Source: Sphingobacterium sp. B16(2022) (GTDB taxonomy: Bacteria; Bacteroidota; Bacteroidia; Sphingobacteriales; Sphingobacteriaceae). From it: DNA of 64,000 nt. Numbering within the stretch: the first letter of the stretch is position 1; each line of letters opens with the position of its first letter. The notes under the pieces were generated by a model. The model ran no database searches. It was given only the letters and a program-made list of their open reading frames with translations, and was not told the DNA's origin. The DNA lies in assembly GCF_012030425.1 (NCBI RefSeq), contig NZ_JAAUVN010000002.1, positions 806,001 through 870,000 of the forward strand. Reading direction: 5' to 3'. The position numbers and the translations under genes were made by a program. Positions 48,223 through 57,309 of the stretch are shown here, piece after piece.

Positions 48223-48930
48223 ATGGAGACAAATTTGCAAGTAGAGTGGAACAATGACAAGGAATTATTCGCGCTGATCCGCAGAGAATTATTTACAGCA
48301 GTCATTGGTGATATTATGGATAAGATGGGGATGTACCATCAGTTTTTACCACCAAATATCCGTTCCATTCGTGACGATATGTTTGTTGTAGGAAGAGCAA
48401 TGACTGTATTGGAAGCCGATGTAAGTTCATTGGGAGAGTCAACATCTAAAAATCCGGTTCTAGCTAAAACCTTTGGTTATATGCTGGAAGCTTTGGATGA
48501 TCTTAAAGAGGATGAAATCTATATTTGTAGTGGTTCATCACCGAGCTATGCACTATGGGGCGAGATTATGAGTGCACGAGCAAAAATGCTGGGTGCTGCA
48601 GGTGCTATTGTAAATGGCTATTCTAGAGATACGAATGGTATATTAGCACTAGATTTCCCTTGTTTCTCAATGGGTAATTATGCACAGGATCAAGCTCCTC
48701 GTGGTAAGGTGATTGATTGGAGAGTGCCAATATGCATCAACAATATTATGATTCAAGATGGAGATATTTTAATCGGAGATATTGATGGTGTTTGTTTGGT
48801 GCCGAAGGAGCATGAAGTCGAAGTTTTTACTCGGGCATTGGAAAAAGCTCGAAGTGAAAAAGTTGTTCTGAAAAAGGTTTTAGAGGGTATGGGTGCTAAG
48901 GAAGCTTTTGATACCTATGGTATCATGTAA
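48223..48930 (+). CDS. RraA-like/HMG aldolase-family protein
   Basis: 235 residues from ATG 48223 (METNLQVEW); an upstream in-frame start overlaps the symporter and adds asparagine-rich residues of no family. The RraA/4-hydroxy-4-methyl-2-oxoglutarate aldolase family is seen in TAVIGDIMDKMG, GAAGAIVNGYSRDTNG with the Arg-Asp pair, and IGDIDGVCLVPKEHE. Members cleave or decarboxylate keto acids with a divalent metal; others bind RNase E, which is not relevant here. Between sugar transport and GH2 genes it may act on a keto-acid intermediate of galactose or fucose breakdown. No exact reaction can be assigned. Confidence 0.82.
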   Translation: METNLQVEWNNDKELFALIRRELFTAVIGDIMDKMGMYHQFLPPNIRSIRDDMFVVGRAMTVLEADVSSLGESTSKNPVLAKTFGYMLEALDDLKEDEIYICSGSSPSYALWGEIMSARAKMLGAAGAIVNGYSRDTNGILALDFPCFSMGNYAQDQAPRGKVIDWRVPICINNIMIQDGDILIGDIDGVCLVPKEHEVEVFTRALEKARSEKVVLKKVLEGMGAKEAFDTYGIM

Positions 48931-49016
48931 TAAGCTTTTTGTTACTCATCAAAGATCGATTTTTCTAAAATTATACATAAACCGAGCGTGTGAGCTCAAG
49001 ATGTAATGTTATTCCG

Positions 49017-51917
49017 ATGAATATAAAAAAGATTAACGCAGTAATGGTTGTGCTGCTACTGGGGTTTGGACACTTGGGTCTAGCGCAGCAAAGTGCTAAC
49101 ATAAAAATACTTTCTCCTTTACCTGCGAAGGTGGAAGGTATCGATCAACCGCATATCTCATTAAATGGAGTATGGTCCTTTCGGGTTGAAAATGGAAAAC
49201 CTGCGACTATAAAAGTTCCTGGTGAATGGGAAATGCAAGGATATGAGGTTAAAGCGGGTGAAAAAGCGGTTTATGAAAAACAGATTTCTATTCCCGAATC
49301 TTGGAAAGGTAAACGTATTGCTCTAAAATTTGATGCTGTTAGTTCAAATGCTGTGGTGAAAATGAATGGGCAATATATAGGAGAACATGAAGGAGGTTTT
49401 GTTGCTTTTGAAATGGATGTTACGAAAGCAGTGAAGTCTGGTACTAACGTCTTGACTGTTGAGGTACGTGCCAATACGATCAGTGATATTCTTTCGTGTG
49501 TGTCCCAGTACGCAGCGCATACGGTTGGCGGTATTTTGAGGAAAGTGACTTTATTTGCGCTTCCTGAGACTCATGTTGCTGATTTAGATGTGGAGGTTAA
49601 ATTTGATCCTAAATATCAAGATGCTAAACTTCATTTGCAGGCACTTGTGGCTAATAACACATCCGGAAATCAAGATCTAGCTATTCAATATACGCTAAAA
49701 GATAAAAGTGATAAAACTGTTTTTGAAAAGAAAACAGCTAAAAAATCGGCGACAGGAAATCAGACAATACCGTTTGATCTGGATATTCAGATATCAAAGC
49801 CTAAGCATTGGACTGCTGAAAGTCCGTATTTGTATGAATTGACTACTTCATTGTTGAATGGAACTCAAGTGGTACAATCGAATATACAAAAAGTTGGTTT
49901 CCGTGACATTAAGATTCGAGGTAATGAACTTTTGGTTAATGGTCGTCCGGTTAAGTTGAAAGGGGTAAACCGTCATGCTGTACATCCGTTAATGGGTAGA
50001 GCATCTGATCCAGTTTTGGATAGAAAAGATGTTGAAGTATTTTTAGCGGGTAATCTCAACTATATCCGTACTTCCCACTACCCACCTTCGGAAGAGTTTT
50101 TAAATGCGGCAGATGAACTGGGCTTGTATGTTGAAAGTGAATCGGCTCTAAACTGGATACAGCACCACGCTTCACCTATCTGGCGTCATTGGAATTATCA
50201 AGATCCGAAATTTTTGCCTACAATGCTACGTGCAAATATGGATAATGTCGTGAGTAATAGAAAGCATCCATCTATCATCTTCTGGTCATTGGGTAATGAG
50301 TCTAGGTGGAGTGACTTATGGGCTGAAGTAAATAAGACCGTAAAAGCGTTGGATAAAACCCGACCTACTGTATTTCATGATCAAACTTGGGGAAGTTTTA
50401 ACAATGCTGGTAGTAAAGCTGATATTGCTAATTATCACTATCCTGGAATCAATGGACCAAAGGCTACAGATACAATGAGCAGACCTACTTTGTTTGGTGA
50501 ATACGCCCATTTATCGGATTATAATAGAAGAGAACTATTGACGGACCCAGGGGTAAGAGATGCATTTAATGCACCAATGGTCACTTATTTTGACTCGATG
50601 TATGTTCATAAAGGGAATTTGGGCGGAGCAATTTGGAGTGGTATTGATGATACTTTCCATATGCCGGATGGACGAATTGTAGGTTATGGACCTTGGGGAC
50701 CAATTGATGGCTGGAGAAGAGAAAAACCAGAATATTTTGGGATGAAAAAAGCCTATTCTCCAGTACGTATTTCTAATTTGAAAAGTAATTCCAATAATAT
50801 CACCTTCGATGTTGAAAATCGTTATGATTTCCGTTCATTAAAAGATGTGGAAATAAAAGTGATGGTTGATGGTAAATTAATTCCGGTAACTTCTAATCTG
50901 CAAGCTCGTTCAGCAGGTAAACTTGTTGTCCCAAATGCTTCGGGTGTATTCAATAAGGTTGAAATTATCGTCAATGATGATCGTGGTTTTGAGGTTGAAC
51001 ATGAGATTTTTGAAACGCCAAAAGTAGTAACAGTAAATGGAACAGCTAAAGCGTTAGCTTTGAAACAGGATTCGGCATTTGTTTATATTACCCAAGGAGA
51101 TGTTGTGTATACCATCAGCAAAACTTATGGATTAATGACTGCTGCTAGAACTTCTGGTGAACAAGTCCTTTCCAAAGGACCATCTGTGGCGATTATCGCT
51201 GCAAATGCTGAGGATGGTGGAAAACCAAATGTAGCAGGGGAGACGTATCAAAATAATATATACCCGATCAAGCATTATGAGCAATACACTTTGTTTGCTA
51301 CACAGGTACAGGCTCGGGATGATAAAGATAGTATCGTTGTCGATTTGGATCTGACGTATCAACAAGGTACAGGTAAACAACAGTTCATTTTTACAAAAGA
51401 AGGTCTGTTTAAAACAAACTATGAGATGAATTATCAGGATGGTGAAGTTTCTGTTTATCAATATGGTTTAATGTTAGAACTACCTTTGCACTATGATGAA
51501 CTTAAATGGTCTAGAAAAGGAGATTTCTCTTATTATCCAGAAAATCATATTGGTCGTAATAATGGTGTAGCGAAGTTAAATGCGAACAACGTATATGAGG
51601 TTGAAGCGCATGGCGAGCCGGTTGCGAAAGCTTGGAAAGATGATGCAAATACGATGGGATCAAATGATTTTAGGTCTACAAAGGCTAGGGTGATAACCGC
51701 TTCTTTAACGACTGTTGATCGTAAACAGGTGAATCTATTAGCTACAGGCAAGCAAGCTTCCCGTACCTGGAAACAGGATGAACATATTCAATGGTTAGTT
51801 GCTGATTATACAAATAGCGGTTCTGAGCCCTTTTATGGAAGTCCCTTTACAGACGGTCGGATTACGCTTAAAAAAGGTGATGTGATAAAAGGTAGTATGA
51901 TCTTACAGATTGATTAA
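49017..51917 (+). CDS. Beta-galactosidase-type glycoside hydrolase, GH2 (paralogue)
   Basis: 966 residues from ATG 49017, which gives the signal VVLLLGFGHLGLAQ; the longer frame from 48990 does not. GH2 motifs are ISLNGVWSFRVENG, VGGILRKVTLFA, LKGVNRHAVHPLMG, YIRTSHYPPS, acid/base glutamate in FWSLGNESRW and nucleophile glutamate in LFGEYAHLSDYN, and GAIWSGIDDTFHM. Domain order and length match the enzyme at 43571, indicating an old duplication; differing active-site surroundings (EYAHLS versus EWAHPA) suggest different linkage preference. It closes the unit and is followed by a hairpin. Confidence 0.9.
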   Translation: MNIKKINAVMVVLLLGFGHLGLAQQSANIKILSPLPAKVEGIDQPHISLNGVWSFRVENGKPATIKVPGEWEMQGYEVKAGEKAVYEKQISIPESWKGKRIALKFDAVSSNAVVKMNGQYIGEHEGGFVAFEMDVTKAVKSGTNVLTVEVRANTISDILSCVSQYAAHTVGGILRKVTLFALPETHVADLDVEVKFDPKYQDAKLHLQALVANNTSGNQDLAIQYTLKDKSDKTVFEKKTAKKSATGNQTIPFDLDIQISKPKHWTAESPYLYELTTSLLNGTQVVQSNIQKVGFRDIKIRGNELLVNGRPVKLKGVNRHAVHPLMGRASDPVLDRKDVEVFLAGNLNYIRTSHYPPSEEFLNAADELGLYVESESALNWIQHHASPIWRHWNYQDPKFLPTMLRANMDNVVSNRKHPSIIFWSLGNESRWSDLWAEVNKTVKALDKTRPTVFHDQTWGSFNNAGSKADIANYHYPGINGPKATDTMSRPTLFGEYAHLSDYNRRELLTDPGVRDAFNAPMVTYFDSMYVHKGNLGGAIWSGIDDTFHMPDGRIVGYGPWGPIDGWRREKPEYFGMKKAYSPVRISNLKSNSNNITFDVENRYDFRSLKDVEIKVMVDGKLIPVTSNLQARSAGKLVVPNASGVFNKVEIIVNDDRGFEVEHEIFETPKVVTVNGTAKALALKQDSAFVYITQGDVVYTISKTYGLMTAARTSGEQVLSKGPSVAIIAANAEDGGKPNVAGETYQNNIYPIKHYEQYTLFATQVQARDDKDSIVVDLDLTYQQGTGKQQFIFTKEGLFKTNYEMNYQDGEVSVYQYGLMLELPLHYDELKWSRKGDFSYYPENHIGRNNGVAKLNANNVYEVEAHGEPVAKAWKDDANTMGSNDFRSTKARVITASLTTVDRKQVNLLATGKQASRTWKQDEHIQWLVADYTNSGSEPFYGSPFTDGRITLKKGDVIKGSMILQID

Positions 51918-51935
51918 TACGTAACTTTATATAGA

Positions 51936-51976
51936 AAAATAGGCATAAACTCTCTTTAGAAGAGTTTATGCCTAAA
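51936..51976. terminator. Hairpin, probable terminator
   Basis: TAGGCATAAACTCT and its exact complement form a 14-bp stem around seven bases. The T run lies only on the minus strand, so termination on the plus strand may be partial and readthrough into the 52078 unit is possible. Confidence 0.65.
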
Positions 51977-52077
51977 TGAATGAAAATGGACTAGTTTTAT
52001 AGTTCTTAAAAATTAAGAAAAGTGTAACGAGCTGAGGATGTCGTTGAAAAAAATAGACTCATAAATAATATATTCAA

Positions 52078-53244
52078 ATGAAAATAGTTGATGTAAAAGT
52101 CTGGTTGGTAGAGGGAGTAAAATACAACTGGACACTATTAAAAATTTATACGGATACAGGTCATACTGGTGTTGGGGAAGCAACAAATTGGCCAGGAAGT
52201 CCTTTGGTGTTTGAAGCAGCAAAACATGTAGGTCAGCGTATAATCGGTTTAGATCCGATGCGGACTGACTTTATATGGACAAAGCTCTACCGCGATTTAA
52301 ATTGGGTTGGTCCCTACGGTGCTAGTATGTGTGCCATCAGTGGAATAGATATGGCGCTCTTGGATTTAAAAGCTAAAGTGTTAGGAGTGCCTTGTTACGA
52401 ATTGTTGGGAGGCGCTTTCCGTAAAGATATTTTGCTTTATGCTAATTATTGGTTCACTGGTGGTGGACATAATGGCGAAGATTATGCCGCACAAGCGCTT
52501 AAAGTAAAAGAAGTTGGTTTTACCGGCCTTAAATTTGATCCATTTGCGCATACTAATTATTTATATGGAGAAGATCTTGCTCCTAATTTAACCTTGACTT
52601 CGGAGCAACAGGATTTAGCATTTAATGTGAGTAAAGCTGTACGTGATGCCGTTGGTCCTGATTTTGATATTATGATCGAGACACATGCGATGTTGAATTA
52701 TCGGGTTGCAGTGAAGATGGCACAACGTCTATCAGCATTAGATATTACCTGGTATGAAGAACCTGCAGGTCCGGAAAGTGCGGATACTTTACGAGCTATG
52801 CGTGAACGGATTCCTTCAAACGTATCTATTTGTGTCGGTGAACGTCACTATACAAGACATGGTATCCGACCTGTTTTAGAAAAAAATATCTGTGATATTA
52901 TGATGCCCGATATTACCCGTTGTGGAGGACCATCCGAAATGAAGCGTATGGCAACGATGATGGAGGCTTATAATGTTTTGTTAGCGCCACACAATCCAAA
53001 TGGACCTTTGTCGACATTGGCAAGCGCACATGTATGTGCTTCTGTTCCTAACTTCTTTAGACAGGAATTTATGTTTAACGATGTTGCTTGGAGAGATACT
53101 GTTATCGATCATCCAATTGCGGATATGGTTCAAAATGGTGTTCTATCTTTAAGTGACAGACCTGGACTGGGAGTGGATCTGGTAGAAGAGGAAATGGAAA
53201 AACATCCAGGAATATTAGAACCAAGACCTGGATTTTACGTTTAA
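52078..53244 (+). CDS. Mandelate racemase/muconate lactonizing enzyme-family sugar-acid dehydratase
   Basis: 388 residues of the enolase superfamily. Visible are the N-terminal capping domain (TDTGHTGVGEATNWPG), the lysine in TGLKFDPFA, metal-ligand blocks IMIETHAML, WYEEPAGPE and CVGERHYTRHG, and the C-terminal APHNPNGPLS. It probably dehydrates a sugar acid to a 2-keto-3-deoxy acid. It differs from both the L-fuconate dehydratase at 19865 and the galactonate dehydratase at 59528, so its substrate is a third acid. It is followed at eight bases by an SDR, then an SMP-30 lactonase gene, which together make a lactone-acid-keto acid route. Confidence 0.85.
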   Translation: MKIVDVKVWLVEGVKYNWTLLKIYTDTGHTGVGEATNWPGSPLVFEAAKHVGQRIIGLDPMRTDFIWTKLYRDLNWVGPYGASMCAISGIDMALLDLKAKVLGVPCYELLGGAFRKDILLYANYWFTGGGHNGEDYAAQALKVKEVGFTGLKFDPFAHTNYLYGEDLAPNLTLTSEQQDLAFNVSKAVRDAVGPDFDIMIETHAMLNYRVAVKMAQRLSALDITWYEEPAGPESADTLRAMRERIPSNVSICVGERHYTRHGIRPVLEKNICDIMMPDITRCGGPSEMKRMATMMEAYNVLLAPHNPNGPLSTLASAHVCASVPNFFRQEFMFNDVAWRDTVIDHPIADMVQNGVLSLSDRPGLGVDLVEEEMEKHPGILEPRPGFYV

Positions 53245-53252
53245 TAGTTACG

Positions 53253-54041
53253 ATGGCATTATCAATTGATTTAAAAGGGAAGACTGTATTAGTCACGGGA
53301 GGGATATCTGGTATTGGACTTGGTACTTCTATCCTATTTGCTCAAGCCGGAGCTCGCGTTATTGTATGCGCAGAGCAACCTGCTGATGGAGTGCAGGTAC
53401 AATACTATCGACAACAGATGAAGGTCTATACTGATGATGCAATTTATTATCAGGTGGATTTAACCAAGGCTATAGAGATTCAACTGTTCGCAGATGAGTT
53501 GGTTCAAAGTTATGGAAAACTTGATGTGGTCGTTTCTAATGCAGGAATGAATGTGTTTGATACTGTTGAAAACTGTGATCAGGAAAAATGGGATCTCAAT
53601 CAACATCTTAATCTTGAATCACACTGGCAGGTGGGAAAAAAAATGAAACCATTACTAGATCAAGCTGATCAAGGTGTTTTTATTATCATGACATCTAATC
53701 ATGCTTATTCTTCTATGAAAGGTTGTTTTCCATACAATGTAGCTAAAGCAGGGTTATTGGCTATGGTGAAGGCCATGGCTATTGAATGGGCTCCTCATAT
53801 TCGTACTGTAGGTATTGCTCCTGGTTTTATTGATACACCTGGAAATCAAAAATGGTTTGATTCTTTCGATGATGCGGACAAAGCAAGAGCTTCTACCGTT
53901 GCGCTTCATCCTGTGAAACGTTTAGGAACCCCTGAGGAAATCGGTGCTTGGTGTGTGTTTTTAGCGAGCGATTATGCAGCGTTTGCGAATGGAACGACCT
54001 ACCTTATTGATGGTGGCAGAAGTGCTTTGATGCAAGACTAA
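53253..54041 (+). CDS. Short-chain dehydrogenase/reductase
   Basis: 262 residues. It has the nucleotide-binding TGGISGIGLG (15-24), VSNAGMN, the catalytic PYNVAKAG in place of the more usual YxASK form, and a C-terminal NGTTYLIDGGRS. It is co-transcribed with the dehydratase just upstream (8-base gap) and likely oxidises the free sugar to its lactone, or the keto-deoxy acid. It is the third SDR of the window and is clearly distinct from the others in the helix around NQHLNLESHWQV. The substrate is not predictable. Confidence 0.87.
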   Translation: MALSIDLKGKTVLVTGGISGIGLGTSILFAQAGARVIVCAEQPADGVQVQYYRQQMKVYTDDAIYYQVDLTKAIEIQLFADELVQSYGKLDVVVSNAGMNVFDTVENCDQEKWDLNQHLNLESHWQVGKKMKPLLDQADQGVFIIMTSNHAYSSMKGCFPYNVAKAGLLAMVKAMAIEWAPHIRTVGIAPGFIDTPGNQKWFDSFDDADKARASTVALHPVKRLGTPEEIGAWCVFLASDYAAFANGTTYLIDGGRSALMQD

Positions 54042-54093
54042 GGGAACGGTTGGAATGCATAAGATTATACATCTTTATGATATTTTAGTATAT

Positions 54094-54147
54094 GGTAAAG
54101 GATTGGATAAGATGGTAGTTTTACTCATCTGATCCAATCCTTTTACG
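54094..54147 (+). terminator. Hairpin terminator
   Basis: GTAAAGGATTGGAT-AGATG pairs with CATCT-ATCCAATCCTTTTAC around an 11-base loop, between the SDR and the lactonase gene. Confidence 0.75.
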
Positions 54148-54220
54148 TTTAATCGGATTTAAGATAACACCATCTAAGTGATAAACTGAGTTTAGTAAAC
54201 TCAAACATAATTATATTCTA

Positions 54221-55060
54221 ATGAAAAATGCACAATTATTGGTCAAATCAACCTGTCAATTAGGAGAAAGTATTTTATGGGATAAGCGTAATGCTAGTAT
54301 CTATTGGGTTGACATCTTAGGTAAACAAATTTATAAACATAAGTTTGGTGGTGAACAGACGAGTATCTGGAATTTGGATGACTATGTCAGTAAAATTGTA
54401 TTGAATGATCGTCACGGTTTTATCTTAGGTATGCAGGGGATGTTGGCATCTTGGGAAGAAGCTACAAATATAGTAAAACCTATTATTGATATTCCACACG
54501 AGAATGGTCAGATCCGAACAAACGATGGTGGTCTGGATCCGGACGGTAATTTTTGGATCGGAACAATGCATATGGATGCCATTTCTGGGCGTGGAAAGTT
54601 ATATTGTTATAAAGATCAAAAACTGCATGTCATGCTTGATGCGGTCTCTATACCTAATGGAATTGTATGGAGCGGGAAATTACCCTATACTTATTTTATT
54701 GATACTTTTACTAATGAAATACGTCGGTATGATTTTACAAAAGATACTAATGAAACTGCTCATTATGATGTGTTGGTTAAAATTCCATCGGAATACGGTT
54801 CTCCGGATGGTATGTGTATAGGTCCTGATGGAAACTTGTGGGTTGCCCATTGGGGAGGGTACGGCGTATACTGTTGGGATATAAATACAGGAAAGCTTTT
54901 AGATAGAATATATGTTGATGCACCCCATGTTACTTCTTGTGTTTTTGGCGGATCTAATAATCAAGATTTGTTTATTTCAACGGCAAAAGTAGGACTAGAC
55001 GAACAGCAACTTTTGAAATACCCTAATAGTGGTTCGGTGTTTCATTATAAAATTTCATAA
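54221..55060 (+). CDS. SMP-30/gluconolactonase/regucalcin-family sugar lactonase
   Basis: 279 residues, no signal peptide, so cytoplasmic. The six-bladed propeller family is recognised by LGESILWDKRNASIYWVDI, RTNDGGLDPDGNFWIGTM, SIPNGIVWSG and SPDGMCIGPDGNLWVAHWGG; the glutamate, asparagine and aspartate ligands of the metal site are present. It hydrolyses aldonolactones to aldonic acids, the step between a sugar dehydrogenase and an aldonate dehydratase, fitting the SDR and dehydratase before it and the galactonate dehydratase after. It has its own terminator-to-terminator unit. Confidence 0.87.
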   Translation: MKNAQLLVKSTCQLGESILWDKRNASIYWVDILGKQIYKHKFGGEQTSIWNLDDYVSKIVLNDRHGFILGMQGMLASWEEATNIVKPIIDIPHENGQIRTNDGGLDPDGNFWIGTMHMDAISGRGKLYCYKDQKLHVMLDAVSIPNGIVWSGKLPYTYFIDTFTNEIRRYDFTKDTNETAHYDVLVKIPSEYGSPDGMCIGPDGNLWVAHWGGYGVYCWDINTGKLLDRIYVDAPHVTSCVFGGSNNQDLFISTAKVGLDEQQLLKYPNSGSVFHYKIS

Positions 55061-55072
55061 TAAAAAATGAAT

Positions 55073-55110
55073 GCGACTTATCATACTCTATGAAAGTGTG
55101 ATAAGTTGTA
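55073..55110. terminator. Hairpin between convergent genes
   Basis: GACTTATCATACT pairs with AGTGTGATAAGTT (with wobbles) around an 8-base loop, followed by TATTTCGTTTT, between the lactonase and the leftward AraC gene. Confidence 0.65.
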
Positions 55111-55131
55111 TTTCGTTTTATCAATCAATGC

Positions 55132-56043
55132 TTATTGATTGATTTGCTCGGTCGGTATGTAGTATTGCTGACGATAAATTTTGGGAGTAATGCCCATTTC
55201 TTTGTTAAAACTTCTTGAAAAATGATAAGGATCAAAATACCCTAACTTAAAAGCGATTTCTTTTATTTTATAGGATGAATATTTTAGATATTGACATGCT
55301 TGTTCGAGTCGGATCCGATTATAATATGTCATTGGTGAGCTATTCATCTTTTCTGTAAAAAGTCGTGTAAGATGTGAAGACGAATAACCTATCAAGTTAG
55401 ATAATTCCTGAAGTGTTAGCTTTTTTTCTAAATTTTCTTTCATAATTGCAATGCACTTATTCATGATATTTTCGCTATTCAGACGACTATTACGAAGATA
55501 TTGCTCTTGATACTTTAAGGATGCTAAGAAGTAAAGAAGTGTAAAACTAATATAATCCAATGTCTCTGCATGATAACCAAATTTCAAATTTTCATAAATA
55601 TTATGAAAAAGATCCAGGCTGTGTTTTTTACTCTGTGGACCTGTATTTTTTAATGCAAGTGGTTTACCTTTTAAGGATTGAACTAATCCACTATCTTCTC
55701 CTTTGAAATGTAACCAATAGATGCTCCATGGATTGCTATCTCTACTTCCGTAGCTATGTGCCTCGCCTGCAGGTATAAGGTAATAGGTATCCGCTGATAA
55801 ATGTACTGTTCTATTTTCATGTGTTACCCATCCCATACCCTCCGAACAATAGATGAGAATATGTTCGTTGCATCCCTGATCTCTGTTTCTAAGATGATAC
55901 CTAGCTTCAGGATAATAGCCAATATGGGTAATAAATAGATTTTTTTTAGCTGGTAGCAGTTTCTGCATTTGTAGAATATCCAATGGTAATGCTATCGCTT
56001 CTTCTCCTTTAAATCCTTCAGAAATAGAAATTTTTTTAGTCAT
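55132..56043 (-). CDS. AraC-family transcriptional regulator (arabinose-sensor type)
   Basis: 303 residues. The N-terminal sensor (LFITHIGYYPEARYHLRNR, NEHILIYCSEGMGW, YYLIPAGEAHSYG, WSIYWLHFKGED) is of the AraC-binding cupin type; the C-terminal part holds the double helix-turn-helix (LQELSNLIGYSSSHLTRLF; IKEIAFKLGYFDPYHFSRSF). It diverges from a close paralogue at 56335, sharing GYYPEARYH/GYFPKARFH and IYWLHF/IYWIHF. It probably regulates the lactonase-dehydratase genes and/or the transporter unit to the right in response to a monosaccharide. Confidence 0.9.
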   Translation of the reverse strand: MTKKISISEGFKGEEAIALPLDILQMQKLLPAKKNLFITHIGYYPEARYHLRNRDQGCNEHILIYCSEGMGWVTHENRTVHLSADTYYLIPAGEAHSYGSRDSNPWSIYWLHFKGEDSGLVQSLKGKPLALKNTGPQSKKHSLDLFHNIYENLKFGYHAETLDYISFTLLYFLASLKYQEQYLRNSRLNSENIMNKCIAIMKENLEKKLTLQELSNLIGYSSSHLTRLFTEKMNSSPMTYYNRIRLEQACQYLKYSSYKIKEIAFKLGYFDPYHFSRSFNKEMGITPKIYRQQYYIPTEQINQ

Positions 56044-56334
56044 AATTAGTCGGATTGTTTTCGATGGTTATAACATGTCTTTACAATTTAAACTAGAGGT
56101 ACAAGCTATTTTATGAATAATTTTCAAATCTTCAATATGCAATTTTGAAGCGCTTAAATCTATATTTTCATCATAATAGGGGCCCTAGTTATAAAGGTGT
56201 ATTTATTAGGGATTATTGTTACCTTTGGTAATATGCTTATAATCGTTTTGCTTTACCAAAGATAATGTTGGTTTAACATGAATAGATAGCGTAAATTTTC
56301 ATTTACATGGATTATTTTCTTTTATAAATTTGAA

Positions 56335-57243
56335 ATGAAGAAATTTGAAAATAAAAAAGATGGCTTTGATGGCGAGGTGTGCGTTGTCGTTCCCCCAATT
56401 GTTGTTAAACAGAATAGTTTGGAAAAAATTTCTGGTAATTTTTACATTACAGATATTGGTTATTTTCCAAAAGCAAGGTTTCATTATCGCCAACGAGAAG
56501 AAGGATGTATGCAACATATTCTGATCCATTGCGTGGATGGGAGAGGAGAAGTTTCTATTGGCAACGACTTATACCATATCCAGGCGAATGAATATATTTT
56601 AATTCCGGCCAATACTGCACATACCTACCAAGCGGATCATAATAATCCATGGACAATTTACTGGATACATTTTAATGGTAGAAATGCCGGAGATATTGTG
56701 GATGGTATATATAAGAATGTTTTGCTTAACAAAAATTCATTTGTCTTTGGAGAAGAAATGAAATCTATTTTTGAGAAGATGTACACATTACTTTTAAAAG
56801 GATATGGTCGTGAGATTATGGAATGTCTAACGATGACTTTACCTTATTTTTTAAGTGGATATCTTCATCGTGAGATTTCTAGTAATTGGCAACTGGAGAA
56901 TAAAGGGGATATTATAAATAGCTCCATCTTATACCTTAAAACTAATTTTAGCACAAAAATTAGTTTAAAAGATATTGCTGCTAATAGTAATCTTTCTGTT
57001 TCACATTTTTCAAAGCTCTTTAAAATGCGTACTGGTTATTCTCCGATTGAATATCTAAATCACCTTAAAGTACAGAAAGCCTGTTATATGTTGCAGTTTT
57101 CGGATAGTAGGATATCGGAGATTTCATTCGATCTCGGTTTTGAGGATCAATATTATTTTTCAAGACTTTTTAAAGATCATATGGGTGTATCGCCTTCTCA
57201 CTATCGTAACAGTGTTAAATTGGATGAGAATATAATCCATTAA
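56335..57243 (+). CDS. AraC-family transcriptional regulator (arabinose-sensor type, paralogue)
   Basis: 302 residues. The sensor domain (FYITDIGYFPKARFHYRQR, YILIPANTAHTYQ, WTIYWIHFNGRN) and DNA-binding domain (LKDIAANSNLSVSHFSKLF; ISEISFDLGFEDQYYFSRLF; MGVSPSHYR) mirror the protein at 55132, so a duplication produced a divergent pair. It is directly upstream (66 bases) and co-directional with the MFS porter, SDR, galactonate dehydratase and aldolase genes, and is their likely activator. The 291-base gap shared with 55132 shows no obvious palindrome. Confidence 0.9.
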   Translation: MKKFENKKDGFDGEVCVVVPPIVVKQNSLEKISGNFYITDIGYFPKARFHYRQREEGCMQHILIHCVDGRGEVSIGNDLYHIQANEYILIPANTAHTYQADHNNPWTIYWIHFNGRNAGDIVDGIYKNVLLNKNSFVFGEEMKSIFEKMYTLLLKGYGREIMECLTMTLPYFLSGYLHREISSNWQLENKGDIINSSILYLKTNFSTKISLKDIAANSNLSVSHFSKLFKMRTGYSPIEYLNHLKVQKACYMLQFSDSRISEISFDLGFEDQYYFSRLFKDHMGVSPSHYRNSVKLDENIIH

Positions 57244-57309
57244 TTCACACGAATTATACATCCTTAAGTTTGTATCTCTTTCTAATTTAGTCATTCTAAA
57301 ACCAAGTTT

